This document shows positions 19,275 through 30,568 of a stretch of 64,000 nt of DNA, piece after piece; position 1 is the first letter of the stretch; every line of letters starts with the position of its first letter. The stretch spans positions 1 to 64,000 of the forward strand of contig JAFXYD010000035.1 in assembly GCA_017541995.1 (NCBI GenBank). Reading direction: 5' to 3'. This stretch comes from Oscillospiraceae bacterium. Its GTDB lineage: Bacteria > Bacillota > Clostridia > Oscillospirales > Oscillospiraceae. A model generated the notes under the pieces. The model worked only from the letters and a program-made list of their open reading frames with translations. It did not search any database and had not been told where the DNA came from. A program made the translations under genes and the position numbers.

Positions 19275-19766
19275 ATGAAATCCATCGGTATCATCATGGG
19301 GAGCAAGAGCGACCTTCCCGTGGTTCAGAAAGCCATCGACACCCTGAAGGAGCTGGAGATCCCCTTCGACGTCCAGATTCTCTCCGCCCACCGCACCCCG
19401 GGCGAGACCGCCGAGTATGCCCGCTCCGCCCGGGGCCGGGGCCTGGCCTGCGTCATCGCCTTTGCCGGTATGGCCGCCCATCTGGCGGGAGCCATTGCCG
19501 CCAATACCACCCTGCCCGTCATCGGGGTGCCCTGCCCGGGCCCCCACTTCGACGGTCTGGACGCCCTGCTCTCCACGGTTCAGATGCCCAGCGGCATTCC
19601 CGTGGCCACCGTGGCCGTTGGGGCAGGGGCCAACGCGGCCCTGCTGGCGGCCCAGATCCTGGCGGTGGACGACCTGGAGCTGGCCCAGCGGCTGGTGGAT
19701 CACCGCACCACCATGGCGGAGAAGATCCTGGCCCAGAACCGGGAGCTGCAGGAGCAGCTTCGGTAA
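19275..19766 (+). CDS. purE: N5-carboxyaminoimidazole ribonucleotide mutase
   Basis: A 163-residue enzyme of class I, judged by SAHRTP, the [13 protein letters not shown] loop and [12 protein letters not shown]. It converts N5-CAIR to CAIR, which normally needs PurK to make N5-CAIR; no purK is visible here. It may instead use free CO2 at high concentration. It is the first purine gene of the run and is followed 37 bases later by purC. Confidence 0.93.
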   Translation: MKSIGIIMGSKSDLPVVQKAIDTLKELEIPFDVQILSAHRTPGETAEYARSARGRGLACVIAFAGMAAHLAGAIAANTTLPVIGVPCPGPHFDGLDALLSTVQMPSGIPVATVAVGAGANAALLAAQILAVDDLELAQRLVDHRTTMAEKILAQNRELQEQLR

Positions 19767-19803
19767 TTTCATCAAGAATAATTCAATAAGGAGTCACAAT
19801 ACA

Positions 19804-20490
19804 ATGGAAAACAAGCTCATCTATACTGGCAAAACCAAGAACGTCTACGCCCTGGAAAACGGCAACTATCTTCTGAAGTTCAAGGACGACTGCACCGGCA
19901 AGGACGGCGTCTTCGATCCCGGTGAGAATTCCGTGGGCCTGACCATCGACGGCGTGGGCGACGTGAACCTGCGCATGTCCATCTACTTCTTCGAGAAGGT
20001 CAACGCCGCCGGAATCCGCACCCACTACGTCTCCGCGGATCTGGCCAACACCACCATGGAGGTCCTCCCCGCCAAGGTCTTCGGCAAGGGCCTGGAGGTC
20101 ATCTGCCGCCACAAGGCCGTGGGCTCCTTCCTGCGCCGCTACGGCGAGTACATCGAGGAGGGCGCGGATCTGCCCGCCTACGTGGAGACCACCTTCAAGA
20201 ACGACGCCAAGGGCGACCCCCTGGTCACCAAGGACGGCCTGGTGGTGCTGGGCGTCATGACCGCCGAGCAGTATGACGAGATCAAGGCCATGACCCAGAA
20301 GATCACCCAGATCGTGGCCGACGATATGAAGGAAAAGGGCATGGTGCTCTACGACATCAAGTTCGAGTTCGGCTACGACGCCGAGGGCAAGGTCATGCTC
20401 ATCGACGAGATCGCCTCCGGCAATATGCGGGTCTACAAGGACGGCAAGTACATCGATCCCATGACCCTGTCCAAGCTGTTCTTCGCCTGA
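19804..20490 (+). CDS. purC: SAICAR synthetase
   Basis: A 228-residue ATP-dependent ligase, shorter than the usual 235-240. It shows [24 protein letters not shown] phosphate-binding [15 protein letters not shown], and [11 protein letters not shown] with LIDEIASG carrying the metal-binding acids. It joins aspartate to CAIR. AAGGAG precedes the ATG at 19804. Confidence 0.94.
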   Translation: MENKLIYTGKTKNVYALENGNYLLKFKDDCTGKDGVFDPGENSVGLTIDGVGDVNLRMSIYFFEKVNAAGIRTHYVSADLANTTMEVLPAKVFGKGLEVICRHKAVGSFLRRYGEYIEEGADLPAYVETTFKNDAKGDPLVTKDGLVVLGVMTAEQYDEIKAMTQKITQIVADDMKEKGMVLYDIKFEFGYDAEGKVMLIDEIASGNMRVYKDGKYIDPMTLSKLFFA

Positions 20491-20513
20491 TCGAGACTTA
20501 GGAGGACCCCAAT

Positions 20514-21938
20514 ATGGGAGGCTTTTTCGGCATAACGTCTCAAAATGACTGTATGGCCGACGTCTTCTTCGGTACCGACTACCATTCCCACCTCGGCACG
20601 CGCCGGGGTGGGATGGCGGCTTTTGACCCGGAGATCGGTCTGCAGCGCAAAATTCACAGCATCGAAAACGCGCCCTTCCGCACCCGTTTCGAGCACATCT
20701 TTGAGGAGATGCAGGGCAGCTCGGCCATCGGCTGCATCAGCGATTCCGAGCCCCAGCCCCTGCTGATCCGTTCCAATCACGGCACCTACGCCATCTGCAT
20801 GATCGGCCGCATCAACAACGACGACGCGCTGATCCACCAGTATCTCTCCTTTTCCGGCGGCCACTTCGACGCCAAAACCGGCGGCAAGGTCAACGCCGTG
20901 GAGCTGCTGGCGGCCCTCATCGACCAGAAGACCGACTTCGCGGAGGGCATCCGTTTCGCCCAGCAGTCCATCGAGGGCACGGCCTCCATTCTGATCCTTC
21001 GGGAGGACGGCACCCTCATCGCCGCCCGGGATCGCCTGGGGCGGCTGCCTGTCACCATCGGAAAGCGGGAGGACGGCTACGCCGTCTCCTTCGAGTCCTT
21101 CGCCTATGAGAAGCTGGGCTACAGCTTCGAAAAGGAGCTGGGGCCCGGGGAGATCGTGTCCCTCACCCCCGAGGGTCTGACCCAGCTTCGAGCCCCCGAC
21201 CGGGAAAAGCGGATCTGCGCCTTCCTCTGGAGCTACTACGGCTACCCCACCTCCACCTACGAGGGGGTGAACGTGGAGGAGATGCGCTATCGCAACGGCG
21301 CCATTCTGGCCCGGGCCGACCAGGACCGGGAGGACGTGAAGAACCTGGACTACGTGGGCGGCGTCCCGGACTCCGGCACCCCCCACGCCATCGGCTACGC
21401 CAACGAGAGCGGCACCCACTTTGCCCGGGCCTTTATCAAATACACCCCCACCTGGGCCCGCAGCTTCATGCCCCCTGCCCAGGTGGACCGAAACACCATC
21501 GCCAAAATGAAGCAGATCCCCGTCACCGCGCTGATCCGGGACAAGAATCTGCTCTTTGTGGACGACTCCATCGTCCGGGGCACCCAGCTCCGGGAGACTG
21601 TGGAATTTCTCTATGAGAACGGCGCCAAGTCCGTCCATATGCGCTCCGCCTGCCCGCCCATCATGTTCGGCTGCAAGTATCTCAACTTCTCCCGGGCCAC
21701 CTCTGACCTGGAGCTCATCGCCCGCCGGGTGATCCTGGAGCTGGAGGGCGAGGAGGGCTTCCGGCATCTGGAGGAGTACGCCGACGGCGCCACCGAGCGG
21801 GGCCGCAGGCTGCGGGAGAGCATCTGTGAACGCTTCCACTTCGCCTCCCTGGAATTCCAGTCCCTGGAGGGGGTCATTGAGGCCATCGGCCTGCCCGAAT
21901 GCGAGCTTTGCACCTACTGCTGGAACGGAAAGGAATAG
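20514..21938 (+). CDS. purF: PurF-like amidophosphoribosyltransferase lacking the glutaminase cysteine
   Basis: A 474-residue protein. The C-terminal PRTase half is intact, with the PRPP loop LLFVDDSIVRGTQ (Asp350-Asp351), GVPDSGTPHAIGYA, and a C-terminal CTYCWNG. The N-terminal half keeps the Ntn-glutaminase layout (HLGTRRGGMA in place of the usual HRGQEGAG). However, it begins MGGFFGIT, where canonical PurF has Cys as residue 2 (CGIVG or CGVFG). The region that usually reads HNGN reads CMIGRINN. Glutamine hydrolysis therefore looks lost, and the protein may use ammonia. It sits in the correct operon position between purC and purM. The first visible Cys is at residue 13. Confidence 0.85.
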   Translation: MGGFFGITSQNDCMADVFFGTDYHSHLGTRRGGMAAFDPEIGLQRKIHSIENAPFRTRFEHIFEEMQGSSAIGCISDSEPQPLLIRSNHGTYAICMIGRINNDDALIHQYLSFSGGHFDAKTGGKVNAVELLAALIDQKTDFAEGIRFAQQSIEGTASILILREDGTLIAARDRLGRLPVTIGKREDGYAVSFESFAYEKLGYSFEKELGPGEIVSLTPEGLTQLRAPDREKRICAFLWSYYGYPTSTYEGVNVEEMRYRNGAILARADQDREDVKNLDYVGGVPDSGTPHAIGYANESGTHFARAFIKYTPTWARSFMPPAQVDRNTIAKMKQIPVTALIRDKNLLFVDDSIVRGTQLRETVEFLYENGAKSVHMRSACPPIMFGCKYLNFSRATSDLELIARRVILELEGEEGFRHLEEYADGATERGRRLRESICERFHFASLEFQSLEGVIEAIGLPECELCTYCWNGKE

Positions 21939-21941
21939 AGC

Positions 21942-22985
21942 ATGAACGAAATCTCCAAATCCGAAGCCTACGCCGCCGCCGGGGTGGATATCACCGCGGG
22001 CTACCGGGCCGTAGAGCTGATGAAGCGCCATATCGCCACCACCATGACCCCCGGCGTCTGCTCCGACGTGGGCGGCTTCGGCGGCCTGTTTGAGCTGGAT
22101 CTGACGGGCATTTCCCGCCCGGTGCTGGTCTCCGGCACCGACGGCGTGGGCACCAAGCTGAAGCTGGCCTTTCTCCTGGACAAGCACGACACCGTGGGGG
22201 TGGACTGCGTGGCCATGTGCGTCAACGACATCATCTGCTGCGGGGCCAGGCCCCTGTTCTTCCTGGACTACATCGCCTGCGGCAAGAACGTCCCGGAGCG
22301 TATCGAGCAGATCGTCAAGGGCGTCTGCGACGGCTGCGTCCAGGCGGGCTGCGCCTTGATCGGCGGCGAGACCGCCGAGATGCCGGGCTTCTACCCCGTG
22401 GACGAATACGATCTGGCGGGCTATTCCACCGGCGTGGTGGACAAGAGCCGCATTCTCAACAACGCCGAGATGGAGCCCGGGGACCTGCTCATCGCCTTGC
22501 CCTCCAGCGGCGTTCACTCCAACGGCTTTTCCCTGGTCCGCAAGGTCTTCGACGTGGAGCACGCGGATCTCAAGGCTCCCGTGGCGGCTCTGGGGGGCAA
22601 GTCCCTGGGCGAGACCCTGCTGACCCCCACGAAGATCTATGTCAAGCCCGTGCTGGCTCTGATGGAGCAGGTCCGGGTCAAGGGCGTCTCCCACATCACC
22701 GGGGGCGGCTTCTATGAGAATATCCCCCGCATGATCCCCGCCGGCCTCTGCGCCCGGATCCGGGAGGCTGACGTGCGGATTCTGCCCATCTTCGAGCTCA
22801 TCGAAAAGACCGGCGGCATCTCCCGCCGGGATATGTTCAATACCTTCAACATGGGCGTGGGCATGTGCCTCTGCGTGGCCAGGCAGGACGCGGAGCAGGC
22901 CCTGTCCATCCTGCGCCGGCAGGGCGAGGAGGCCTATTTCCTGGGGGAGATTGTCCCGGGGGAGCAGAGGATCGAGCTATGCTGA
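21942..22985 (+). CDS. purM: Phosphoribosylformylglycinamidine cyclo-ligase (AIR synthetase)
   Basis: A 347-residue enzyme of the PurM/PurL superfamily. Visible motifs are [52 protein letters not shown] and [14 protein letters not shown]. It closes FGAM to AIR with ATP. It begins 3 bases after purF and overlaps purN by 7 bases. Confidence 0.96.
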   Translation: MNEISKSEAYAAAGVDITAGYRAVELMKRHIATTMTPGVCSDVGGFGGLFELDLTGISRPVLVSGTDGVGTKLKLAFLLDKHDTVGVDCVAMCVNDIICCGARPLFFLDYIACGKNVPERIEQIVKGVCDGCVQAGCALIGGETAEMPGFYPVDEYDLAGYSTGVVDKSRILNNAEMEPGDLLIALPSSGVHSNGFSLVRKVFDVEHADLKAPVAALGGKSLGETLLTPTKIYVKPVLALMEQVRVKGVSHITGGGFYENIPRMIPAGLCARIREADVRILPIFELIEKTGGISRRDMFNTFNMGVGMCLCVARQDAEQALSILRRQGEEAYFLGEIVPGEQRIELC

Positions 22986-23587
22986 GCGAGAGCCGCAAGC
23001 TCCGCACCGCCGTGCTGGTTTCCGGCGGCGGCACCAATCTCCAGGCCATTCTGGACGCCAGAGGGACCGTGATCCAAAGCGCGGAAATCGCCCTGGTGGT
23101 CTCCAACAATCCCGGAGCCTACGCCCTGGAGCGGGCCAGGCAGGCGGGCATTCCCGCTCTGACCCTCTCAGCAAAAGTCCTGGGGGGAAGGGAAGCCTTT
23201 GAGCTGGCCCTGCAAAAAGCCCTGGAGGCGCATGAGATCCGGCTCATCGTCCTGGCAGGCTTTCTCACCATCCTCTCTCCGGACTTCACCCGCCGCTGGG
23301 ACCATCGGATTCTGAACGTCCATCCCTCTCTGATCCCGGCCTTCTGCGGCAAGGATTACTACGGGCTGCGGGTCCACGAGGCGGCCCTGGCCCGGGGGGT
23401 GAAGCTCACCGGGGCCACGGTACACTTTGTCAACGAGATCCCCGACGGGGGCGAGATCATCCTGCAAAAGGCCGTGGCCGTCCAACCCGGCGATACGCCG
23501 GAGAAACTCCAGCGCCGGGTCATGGAGGAAGCCGAATGGCTCCTCCTGCCCCAGGCCATCGAGCAGGTGGCGGCATCCTGCCTGTAG
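22979..23587 (+). CDS. purN: Phosphoribosylglycinamide formyltransferase
   Basis: A 202-residue folate-dependent GAR transformylase. The N-terminal [11 protein letters not shown] binds substrate. The catalytic triad Asn113, His115 ([10 protein letters not shown]) and Asp156 (IPDGGE) is complete. ATG 22979 overlaps the purM stop; the frame extends upstream but without a ribosome site. It transfers formyl from 10-formyl-THF to GAR. Confidence 0.94.
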   Translation: MLSESRKLRTAVLVSGGGTNLQAILDARGTVIQSAEIALVVSNNPGAYALERARQAGIPALTLSAKVLGGREAFELALQKALEAHEIRLIVLAGFLTILSPDFTRRWDHRILNVHPSLIPAFCGKDYYGLRVHEAALARGVKLTGATVHFVNEIPDGGEIILQKAVAVQPGDTPEKLQRRVMEEAEWLLLPQAIEQVAASCL

Positions 23588-23649
23588 AGACAAGCCGTGC
23601 CTGTCCGCAAGAAGAAAAACGAGAAAAGGAAAAGTACAGGTTATTCACT

Positions 23650-24369
23650 ATGAACGTATATCTGACGCCATCCATATCCGAGCGCCTTTCCGGCAACGCC
23701 TATCCCGGCCGGGGCATCGTCCTGGGCCTCAGCGAGGACGGCAGCCGGGCCGTCACCGCCTATTTCATCATGGGCCGCAGCGCCAACTCCCGGAACCGGG
23801 TCTTCACCCTCCGCGACGGCGCCCTCTACACCGAGCCCTTCGACGCCTCCAAGGTGGAGGATCCCAGCCTCATCATCTACGCCGCCCTGCGGAAGCTGGG
23901 CAATCGCCTCATTGTCACCAACGGCGACCAGACCGATACGGTCTATGAGGGCCTGGCGGCGGGGAAGTCCTTCTCCGAGGCCCTGGAGGCCCGCTGCTTT
24001 GAGCCGGACGCCCCCAATCTGACCCCCCGGATCAGCGGCCTCTATACCCTGGAGGCGGAGAAGCCCCGCTACGAGCTGAGCATTCTCAAGAGCATCGATC
24101 CCGAGGGCAGCGACTGCGCCCGCCATACCTTCTCCTATCCCGCCAAGCCCGGCCTGGGCCACTTCATCCACACCTACGTCCGGGACGGCAAGCCCCTGCC
24201 CAGCTTCCAGGGGGAGCCGGAGCGGGTGGCCCTGGGGAACGATATCGAGGCCTTCACCGCCCAGCTTTGGAACAGTCTGAACGAAGAAAACCGCATCTCC
24301 CTCTACGTCCGCTTCACCCGGCTTTCCGACGGCAGCTATGAAGACCGTCTCATCAACCGAAACAAATAA
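23650..24369 (+). CDS. Stand-alone IMP cyclohydrolase (PurO-like, IMP_cyclohyd family)
   Basis: A 239-residue protein starting at ATG 23650. GNAYPGRGIVLGLSEDG and IMGRSANSRNRVF match the IMP_cyclohyd (PurO-type) family first described in archaea and present in many Clostridia. It performs the last ring closure, FAICAR to IMP. The following gene encodes only the formyltransferase half of PurH, so the two together replace bifunctional PurH. Confidence 0.85.
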   Translation: MNVYLTPSISERLSGNAYPGRGIVLGLSEDGSRAVTAYFIMGRSANSRNRVFTLRDGALYTEPFDASKVEDPSLIIYAALRKLGNRLIVTNGDQTDTVYEGLAAGKSFSEALEARCFEPDAPNLTPRISGLYTLEAEKPRYELSILKSIDPEGSDCARHTFSYPAKPGLGHFIHTYVRDGKPLPSFQGEPERVALGNDIEAFTAQLWNSLNEENRISLYVRFTRLSDGSYEDRLINRNK

Positions 24370-24378
24370 GGAGCTCCC

Positions 24379-25563
24379 ATGAACGAATATGAACTGAAAT
24401 ACGGCTGCAACCCCAACCAGAAGCCGGCCCGGATCTTTATGGAGGACGGCAGCGAGCTGCCGGTTCAGATCCTCAACGGCCGCCCCGGCTACATCAACTT
24501 CCTGGACGCGCTGAACTCCTGGCAGCTGGTGAAGGAGCTGAAGCAGGCCCTGGGTCTGCCCGCCGCGGCCTCCTTCAAGCATGTCAGCCCCACCTCCGCC
24601 GCCGTGGGTCTGCCCCTGCCCGAGAAGCTGAAAAAGGCCTGTTTTGTGGACGACGTGCCCGGCCTGGACGAGAACCCCCTGGCCTGCGCCTATGCCAGAG
24701 CCCGGGGCGCCGACCGGATGTGTTCCTTCGGCGACTGGGTTGCCCTCTCCGACGAATGCGACGCCCTCACCGCCTCTCTGATCAAGCGGGAGGTCTCCGA
24801 CGGCGTCATCGCCCCCGGCTATACCCCCGAGGCCCTGGAGATTCTGAAGAGCAAGCGCAAGGGCGGCTACAACGTGGTCCGCATCGACCCCGACTATGTG
24901 CCCGCTCCCCGGGAGCGGAAGCAGGTCTTCGGCGTCAGCTTCGAGCAGGGCCGCAACAACTTCGAAATCAACCGGGCCCTGCTGGAGCATATCGTCACGG
25001 AAAACAAGTCGATTCCCGACTCCGCGGCGAGAGATCTGATCGTGGCCCTGATCACCCTGAAATACACCCAGTCCAACTCCGTCTGCTACGCGGTGGACGG
25101 CCAGGCCATCGGCGTGGGAGCGGGGCAGCAGTCCCGCATCCACTGCACCCGGCTGGCGGGCTCCAAGGCCGATACCTGGTTCCTGCGCCAGGCGGAGCAG
25201 GTGTTGAATCTGCCCTTCCGCCCCGACCTGGGCCGCCCCGACCGGGACAACGTCATCGACGGTTACATCAACCAGAACGAGGAGGACGTCTGCGCCGAGG
25301 GCGTGTGGCAGCGCTACTTCACCAGCCGTCCCGAAGCCTTCACCCGGGAGCAGCAGCGGGCTTACCTGGATGGCGTCCAGGATGTGGCCCTGGGCTCCGA
25401 CGCCTTCTTCCCCTTCTTTGACAACATCGAGCGGGCCTTCCGCAGCGGCGTCAGATACGTCGCCCAGCCCGGCGGCTCCATCCGGGACGACGCGGTAATT
25501 GAAGCCTGCAACCGCCACGGCATGGTGATGTGCTTCACCGGAATGCGCTTGTTCCACCATTAA
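24379..25563 (+). CDS. purH: AICAR transformylase, stand-alone (PurH formyltransferase domain only)
   Basis: A 394-residue protein carrying only the AICAR formyltransferase domain. It lacks the 200-residue MGS-like IMP cyclohydrolase domain that opens bifunctional PurH. The catalytic Lys67-His68 pair is in SFKHVSPTSAAVG, and SNSVCYAVDGQAIGVGAGQQSR is the conserved folate-site block. It transfers formyl to AICAR, giving FAICAR for the upstream cyclohydrolase. The gene sits 9 bases after the cyclohydrolase gene. Confidence 0.9.
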   Translation: MNEYELKYGCNPNQKPARIFMEDGSELPVQILNGRPGYINFLDALNSWQLVKELKQALGLPAAASFKHVSPTSAAVGLPLPEKLKKACFVDDVPGLDENPLACAYARARGADRMCSFGDWVALSDECDALTASLIKREVSDGVIAPGYTPEALEILKSKRKGGYNVVRIDPDYVPAPRERKQVFGVSFEQGRNNFEINRALLEHIVTENKSIPDSAARDLIVALITLKYTQSNSVCYAVDGQAIGVGAGQQSRIHCTRLAGSKADTWFLRQAEQVLNLPFRPDLGRPDRDNVIDGYINQNEEDVCAEGVWQRYFTSRPEAFTREQQRAYLDGVQDVALGSDAFFPFFDNIERAFRSGVRYVAQPGGSIRDDAVIEACNRHGMVMCFTGMRLFHH

Positions 25564-25572
25564 GGAGATCAT

Positions 25573-26841
25573 ATGAAAGTTTTAGTCATCGGCGGCGGCG
25601 GCCGCGAGCACGCCATCGTCAGAAAGCTGAAAGAGAATCAAAGGGTGACCGAGCTCTATTGTCTGCCCGGCAACGGCGGCATCGCCCGGGACGCGGTCTG
25701 CGTTCCCATCGGCGCCACCGACCTGGAGGGCATCGTCGCCTTCGCCAGGGAGCGTCAGATCGACTACGCCGTGGTGACCCCGGACGATCCCCTGGCCCTG
25801 GGAGCCGTGGATCTGCTGGAGGCGGCGGGGGTGCCCTGCTTCGGCCCCCGGAAGAACGCCGCCGTCATCGAGGCCTCCAAGGTCTTTGCCAAGGAGCTGA
25901 TGAAGCGCCACGGCATCCCCACCGCCCGGTATGAGAGCTTCGACGACATGGACGCGGCCCTGGCCTACCTGGAGACGGCTCCCATGCCCGCCGTGGTCAA
26001 GGCCGACGGCCTGGCCCTGGGCAAAGGCGTCCTCATCGCCCAGACCCTGCCCGAGGCCCGGGAGGCGGTTCGCGCCATGATGGCGGATCACCGCTTCGGC
26101 AAGAGCGGCGAGCGGGTCGTCATTGAAGAATTCTTAGAGGGACCGGAAATTTCCGTCCTCTCCTTTACCGACGGCAAAACCATCGTGCCCATGATTTCCT
26201 CCATGGATCACAAGCGGGCAGGGGAGGGAGATACCGGCCTCAACACCGGGGGCATGGGCACCGTCGCCCCGAACCCCTACTATACGCCGGAGGTGGCAAA
26301 GCGCTGCATGGAGGAAATCTTCCTGCCCACCGTCCGGGCTATGGCCGCCGAGGGCCGTCCCTTCAAGGGCTGCCTCTACTTCGGCCTGATGCTCACAAAG
26401 GAGGGTCCCAAGGTCATAGAGTACAACTGCCGCTTCGGTGATCCCGAGACCCAGGTGGTGCTGCCCCTGCTGAAATCCGACCTGCTCAGCGTGATGCAGG
26501 CCGTCACCGAGGGCCGCCTGGCGGACTGCCCGGTGGAGTTCTCCCGGGATGCCGCCGCCTGTGTGATTATGGCCTCCCAGGGCTACCCCGGCTCCTATCA
26601 GAAGGGCTTCCCCATCCACATTCCCGAGGATCTGGACGCGGAGCTCTTTGTGGCCGGCGCCAAAGCCCAGGACGATCAGCTGCTGACCTCCGGCGGCCGG
26701 GTCCTGGGCGTCACCGCCGTGCGGCCCACCCTGCCCCAGGCCCTGGAGGCGGCCTACGCCGCCGTCCGACGGGTTCACTTTGAAAATGCCTATTACCGCC
26801 GGGACATCGGCAAACGCGCCCTTGCGGCGAAGGAGGGCTAA
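25573..26841 (+). CDS. purD: Phosphoribosylamine-glycine ligase
   Basis: A 422-residue ATP-grasp enzyme. It opens with KVLVIGGGGREHAI; the ATP-grasp core carries VVKADGLALGKGV and VVIEEFLEGPEISVL, and the metal site YNCRFGDPETQ. It makes GAR from phosphoribosylamine and glycine. Its stop shares a base with the purL start (TAATG). Confidence 0.95.
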   Translation: MKVLVIGGGGREHAIVRKLKENQRVTELYCLPGNGGIARDAVCVPIGATDLEGIVAFARERQIDYAVVTPDDPLALGAVDLLEAAGVPCFGPRKNAAVIEASKVFAKELMKRHGIPTARYESFDDMDAALAYLETAPMPAVVKADGLALGKGVLIAQTLPEAREAVRAMMADHRFGKSGERVVIEEFLEGPEISVLSFTDGKTIVPMISSMDHKRAGEGDTGLNTGGMGTVAPNPYYTPEVAKRCMEEIFLPTVRAMAAEGRPFKGCLYFGLMLTKEGPKVIEYNCRFGDPETQVVLPLLKSDLLSVMQAVTEGRLADCPVEFSRDAAACVIMASQGYPGSYQKGFPIHIPEDLDAELFVAGAKAQDDQLLTSGGRVLGVTAVRPTLPQALEAAYAAVRRVHFENAYYRRDIGKRALAAKEG

Positions 26842-29800
26842 TGGTTTATCGTATTTTCGTAGAAAAAAAGCTGGGCTTCGCCCAGGAGGCGGAGGCCCTG
26901 TGCCGGGAGCTTGTATCCTTTCTGGGCGTCAAGGGCCTCAAGCGGGTCCGCCTGCTGAACCGCTACGACGCCGAGGACGTCAGCCAGGAGCAGTTCCGGG
27001 CCGCCGTTGACACGGTCTTCTCCGAGCCCCAGGTGGATACCGCCCTGGAGACTCCGGATCTCTCCGACGCCGACGCGGTCTTTGCCGTGGAGTATCTGCC
27101 CGGTCAGTTTGACCAGCGGGCGGATTCCGCGGCCCAGTGCATCCAGATCCTGTTCCAGTCGGAACGGCCTGTGATCCGCTCCGCCAAGGTCTACGCCCTC
27201 TACGGCGCTCTGACGGCGGAGGACGTGGAACAGATCAAAAAGTACGTCATCAACCCCGTGGAGGCCCGGGAGGCCGCGTTGTCTCTGCCCCAGACCCTGA
27301 AAATCACCTATGAGATCCCCGAGACCGTAGCCACCCTGGAGGGCTTCCGGAGCCTGGAGGGGGAAGCTGTTCCCGCCATGATCCGGGATTATGGCCTTGC
27401 CATGGACGAGGCCGACCTGTGCTTCTGCCGGGACTATTTCCGCAGCGAGGGCCGGGATCCCAGCATCACGGAGCTGCGGCTCATCGATACCTACTGGTCC
27501 GACCACTGCCGTCACACCACCTTCCATACCGTCATCGACCAGGTCAGCTTCGAGGATCCGGAGATCCAGCGCAGCTACGAGGAATATCTGGCGCTGCGCA
27601 AGGCCCTGGGCCGCACCAAGCCGCCCTGCCTGATGGATCTGGCCACCATCGCCGTCCGGGATCTGAAACGCCGCGGCCTGCTGGAAAAGCTGGACGAATC
27701 CGAGGAGATCAACGCCTGCACCGTGAAAATCACGGTGGAGGTGGACGGCAAGCCCGAGCCCTGGCTGCTGCTGTTTAAGAACGAAACCCACAACCATCCC
27801 ACGGAGATCGAGCCCTTCGGCGGCGCGGCCACCTGCATCGGCGGCGCCATCCGGGATCCCCTCTCCGGCCGGGCCTACGTCTACGGGGCCATGCGGGTCA
27901 CCGGCGCGGCGGACCCCACCGCCCCGGTGTCGGAAACCATCCCCGGCAAGCTGCCCCAGCGGAAGCTGGTGACCACCGCCGCGGCGGGCTATTCCTCCTA
28001 CGGCAACCAGATTGGCCTTGCCACGGGCCTGGTGGAGGAGCTCTACCACCCGGGCTACGCCGCCAAGCGCATGGAGATCGGCGCGGTCATCGCCGCCGCC
28101 CCCCAGGCCAACGTGCGGCGGGAGCGTCCGGCCCCCGGGGATCTGGTGATCCTCCTGGGCGGCAGTACGGGACGGGACGGCATCGGCGGCGCCACCGGCT
28201 CCTCCAAGGCCCACAACGCCCACTCCGTGGAGCGCTGCGGGGCGGAGGTCCAGAAGGGCAACGCCCCCGAGGAGCGCAAGCTCCAGCGCCTGTTCCGCAA
28301 TCCCGAGGCCGCCCGCATGATCAAGCGCTGCAACGATTTCGGCGCCGGCGGCGTCAGCGTGGCCATCGGCGAGCTGGCCGACGGCCTGCGCATCGACCTC
28401 AACGCCGTGCCCCGGAAATACGAGGGCCTGGACGGCACCGAGCTTGCCATCTCCGAATCCCAGGAGCGCATGGCCGTGGTGGTGGAGCCTGCCGACGCGG
28501 AGCGCTTCCTGGCCCTGGCGGAGCAGGAAAATCTTCAGGCCTGTCCCGTGGCCGAGGTCACCGAGGAGCCTAGGCTGGTGATGTGGTGGAACGGACGCAA
28601 GATCGTGGATATCAGCCGCGCCTTTTTGGACTCCAACGGCGCGGAGAAGCATATCAGCATTGAAACCGCAGCCCCGAAAAAGCCGGAGAGCGCCTTCGAG
28701 ACCGACTTTAGCGCCGCCTGCGAGAAGCTGGCGGAGGATTTGAACCTCTGCTCCCACCGGGGCCTTTCGGAGCGCTTTGACTCCACCATCAGCGCGGGCA
28801 CCGTGCTGATGCCCTTCGGCGGCAAACGGCAGCTGACCCCCATTCAGGCCATGGTCCACAAGATCTCCCTGGAGCAGGGACATACCGAGGATTGCTCCCT
28901 GATGGCCTACGGCTTCGACCCCTACGTCTCCGAGGCCAGCCCCTACCACGCCGCCTATCTGGCGGTGGTGGACTCCGTGACCAAGCTGGTGGCCGCCGGC
29001 GCGAAGTTCGAGGAGGTCTATCTCAGCTTCCAGGAGTATTTCGCCAAGCCCGGCCGGGATCCCAGGCGCTGGGGCCAGCCCCTGTCCGCCCTGCTGGGCG
29101 CCTTCCGGGCCCAGATGGATCTGGGCGTCGGGGCCATCGGCGGCAAGGACTCCATGTCCGGCAGCTTTGAGCAGCTGGACGTGCCCCCCACTCTGGTGAG
29201 CTTCGCGGTCACCACTGACAAGGTCTCCAATATCATCTCCCCCGAGTTCAAGGCCCCCGGCCATCCCGTGATGCTGCTGGCTCCGGAGCGAGACGAGAAC
29301 GGCCTGCCGAAACCGGCCTCCCTGCGGCAGCTCTTTGCCCGGATCACCGCGCTGCAAAGGGCCGGGAAGATCGTCGCGGCCTGGGCCGTCGGCCCCGGCG
29401 GCGTTCTGGAGGGCGTTTTGAAAATGGCCTTCGGCAACGGCTTCGGCTTCCGCTTCCGGGAGGATCTCTCCCTGGCGGAGCTGCAAAAGAAGCAGTACGG
29501 CTCCTTCCTGGTGGAGGCCCTGGAGGGCATCCCCGAGGGCGAGCACGTCGGCGTGGTGAAGGCGGAGCCCGTATTTGTCCGCGGCAAGACCGCCGTGGAC
29601 GCGGAAGCTCTCTGCCAGCGCTGGGAACGCCGCCTGGAATCCGTGTGGTCCACCGGCATTGACCGCATCCATGAGGTCTACCGGCCCCTGTCCTATCACG
29701 CCGAAAAGCGCGCGGCCCCTGCCATTCGCTGCGCCAGACCCCGGGTGCTGATCCCCGCCTTCCCCGGCACCAACTGCGAGTACGACAGCGCCAGAGCGGT

Positions 29801-30536
29801 CCGGGAGGCCGGAGCGGAGCCCGAGATCCTGATGATCAACAACCGCTCCGCCGAGGGCATCCGCCGTTCCGTGGACCGCTTCGCCCGGGCGCTGGACCAG
29901 GCGCAGATGGTCTTCATCCCCGGCGGCTTCTCCGGCGGCGACGAGCCCGACGGCAGCGGCAAGTTCATCACCGCCTTCTTCCGAAACGCCGCCATCCGGG
30001 AGGGCGTCACCCAGCTGCTGGAGCGGCGGGACGGGCTGATGCTGGGCGTCTGCAACGGCTTCCAGGCCCTCATCAAGCTGGGCCTGGTGCCCTATGGCCG
30101 CATCACCGACCCGGATCCCAACAGCCCCACCCTGACCTTTAACACCATCGGCCGCCACCAGTCCCGCATCGTCCGCACCCGGGTGGTCTCCGATAAGTCC
30201 CCCTGGTTCTCCGGCCTGGAGCTGGGAGAGATCGTCAACGTTCCCATCTCCCACGGCGAGGGCCGCTTCATCGCCTCCGACGAGCTGCTCCGGCAGCTGA
30301 TTGCCAACGGGCAGGTGGTCACCCAGTACGTGGATCTGAACGGAGTTCCCACTTCCGATCTGCGCTTCAACCCCAACGGCTCCGTGCTGGCCATTGAGGG
30401 CATCTGCTCTCCCGACGGCCGGGTCCTGGGCAAGATGGGCCACTCTGAGCGGGTGGGCTCTGGCCTGTATCGGAACGTGCCCGGCAATTATGACAGTCAC
30501 CTGTTTGAATCCGCAGTCCGATACTTCCGCGGTTAA
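26841..30536 (+). CDS. purL: FGAM synthase, single-chain PurL-PurQ fusion
   Basis: A 1231-residue protein, the long form of phosphoribosylformylglycinamidine synthase. Residues 1-965 contain the N-terminal PurS-like part and two AIRS-type halves ([54 protein letters not shown]). Residues from about 968 form the class I glutaminase, with the Cys1071 nucleophile in LGVCNGFQ and a C-terminal SHGEGRF. It converts FGAR to FGAM using glutamine. ATG 26841 follows AAGGAGGGCTA. The fused form means separate purS and purQ genes are not required. Confidence 0.95.
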   Translation: MVYRIFVEKKLGFAQEAEALCRELVSFLGVKGLKRVRLLNRYDAEDVSQEQFRAAVDTVFSEPQVDTALETPDLSDADAVFAVEYLPGQFDQRADSAAQCIQILFQSERPVIRSAKVYALYGALTAEDVEQIKKYVINPVEAREAALSLPQTLKITYEIPETVATLEGFRSLEGEAVPAMIRDYGLAMDEADLCFCRDYFRSEGRDPSITELRLIDTYWSDHCRHTTFHTVIDQVSFEDPEIQRSYEEYLALRKALGRTKPPCLMDLATIAVRDLKRRGLLEKLDESEEINACTVKITVEVDGKPEPWLLLFKNETHNHPTEIEPFGGAATCIGGAIRDPLSGRAYVYGAMRVTGAADPTAPVSETIPGKLPQRKLVTTAAAGYSSYGNQIGLATGLVEELYHPGYAAKRMEIGAVIAAAPQANVRRERPAPGDLVILLGGSTGRDGIGGATGSSKAHNAHSVERCGAEVQKGNAPEERKLQRLFRNPEAARMIKRCNDFGAGGVSVAIGELADGLRIDLNAVPRKYEGLDGTELAISESQERMAVVVEPADAERFLALAEQENLQACPVAEVTEEPRLVMWWNGRKIVDISRAFLDSNGAEKHISIETAAPKKPESAFETDFSAACEKLAEDLNLCSHRGLSERFDSTISAGTVLMPFGGKRQLTPIQAMVHKISLEQGHTEDCSLMAYGFDPYVSEASPYHAAYLAVVDSVTKLVAAGAKFEEVYLSFQEYFAKPGRDPRRWGQPLSALLGAFRAQMDLGVGAIGGKDSMSGSFEQLDVPPTLVSFAVTTDKVSNIISPEFKAPGHPVMLLAPERDENGLPKPASLRQLFARITALQRAGKIVAAWAVGPGGVLEGVLKMAFGNGFGFRFREDLSLAELQKKQYGSFLVEALEGIPEGEHVGVVKAEPVFVRGKTAVDAEALCQRWERRLESVWSTGIDRIHEVYRPLSYHAEKRAAPAIRCARPRVLIPAFPGTNCEYDSARAVREAGAEPEILMINNRSAEGIRRSVDRFARALDQAQMVFIPGGFSGGDEPDGSGKFITAFFRNAAIREGVTQLLERRDGLMLGVCNGFQALIKLGLVPYGRITDPDPNSPTLTFNTIGRHQSRIVRTRVVSDKSPWFSGLELGEIVNVPISHGEGRFIASDELLRQLIANGQVVTQYVDLNGVPTSDLRFNPNGSVLAIEGICSPDGRVLGKMGHSERVGSGLYRNVPGNYDSHLFESAVRYFRG

Positions 30537-30568
30537 GCCATATCGCATACAGAAAAGGAGAGATTACT

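Noticed and set aside
26838..30548. Minus-strand frame of over 1200 codons opposite purL
   Set aside because: It is the antisense frame of an intact PurL. Similar shadows lie opposite ygfK, essC and the giant flavoproteins.
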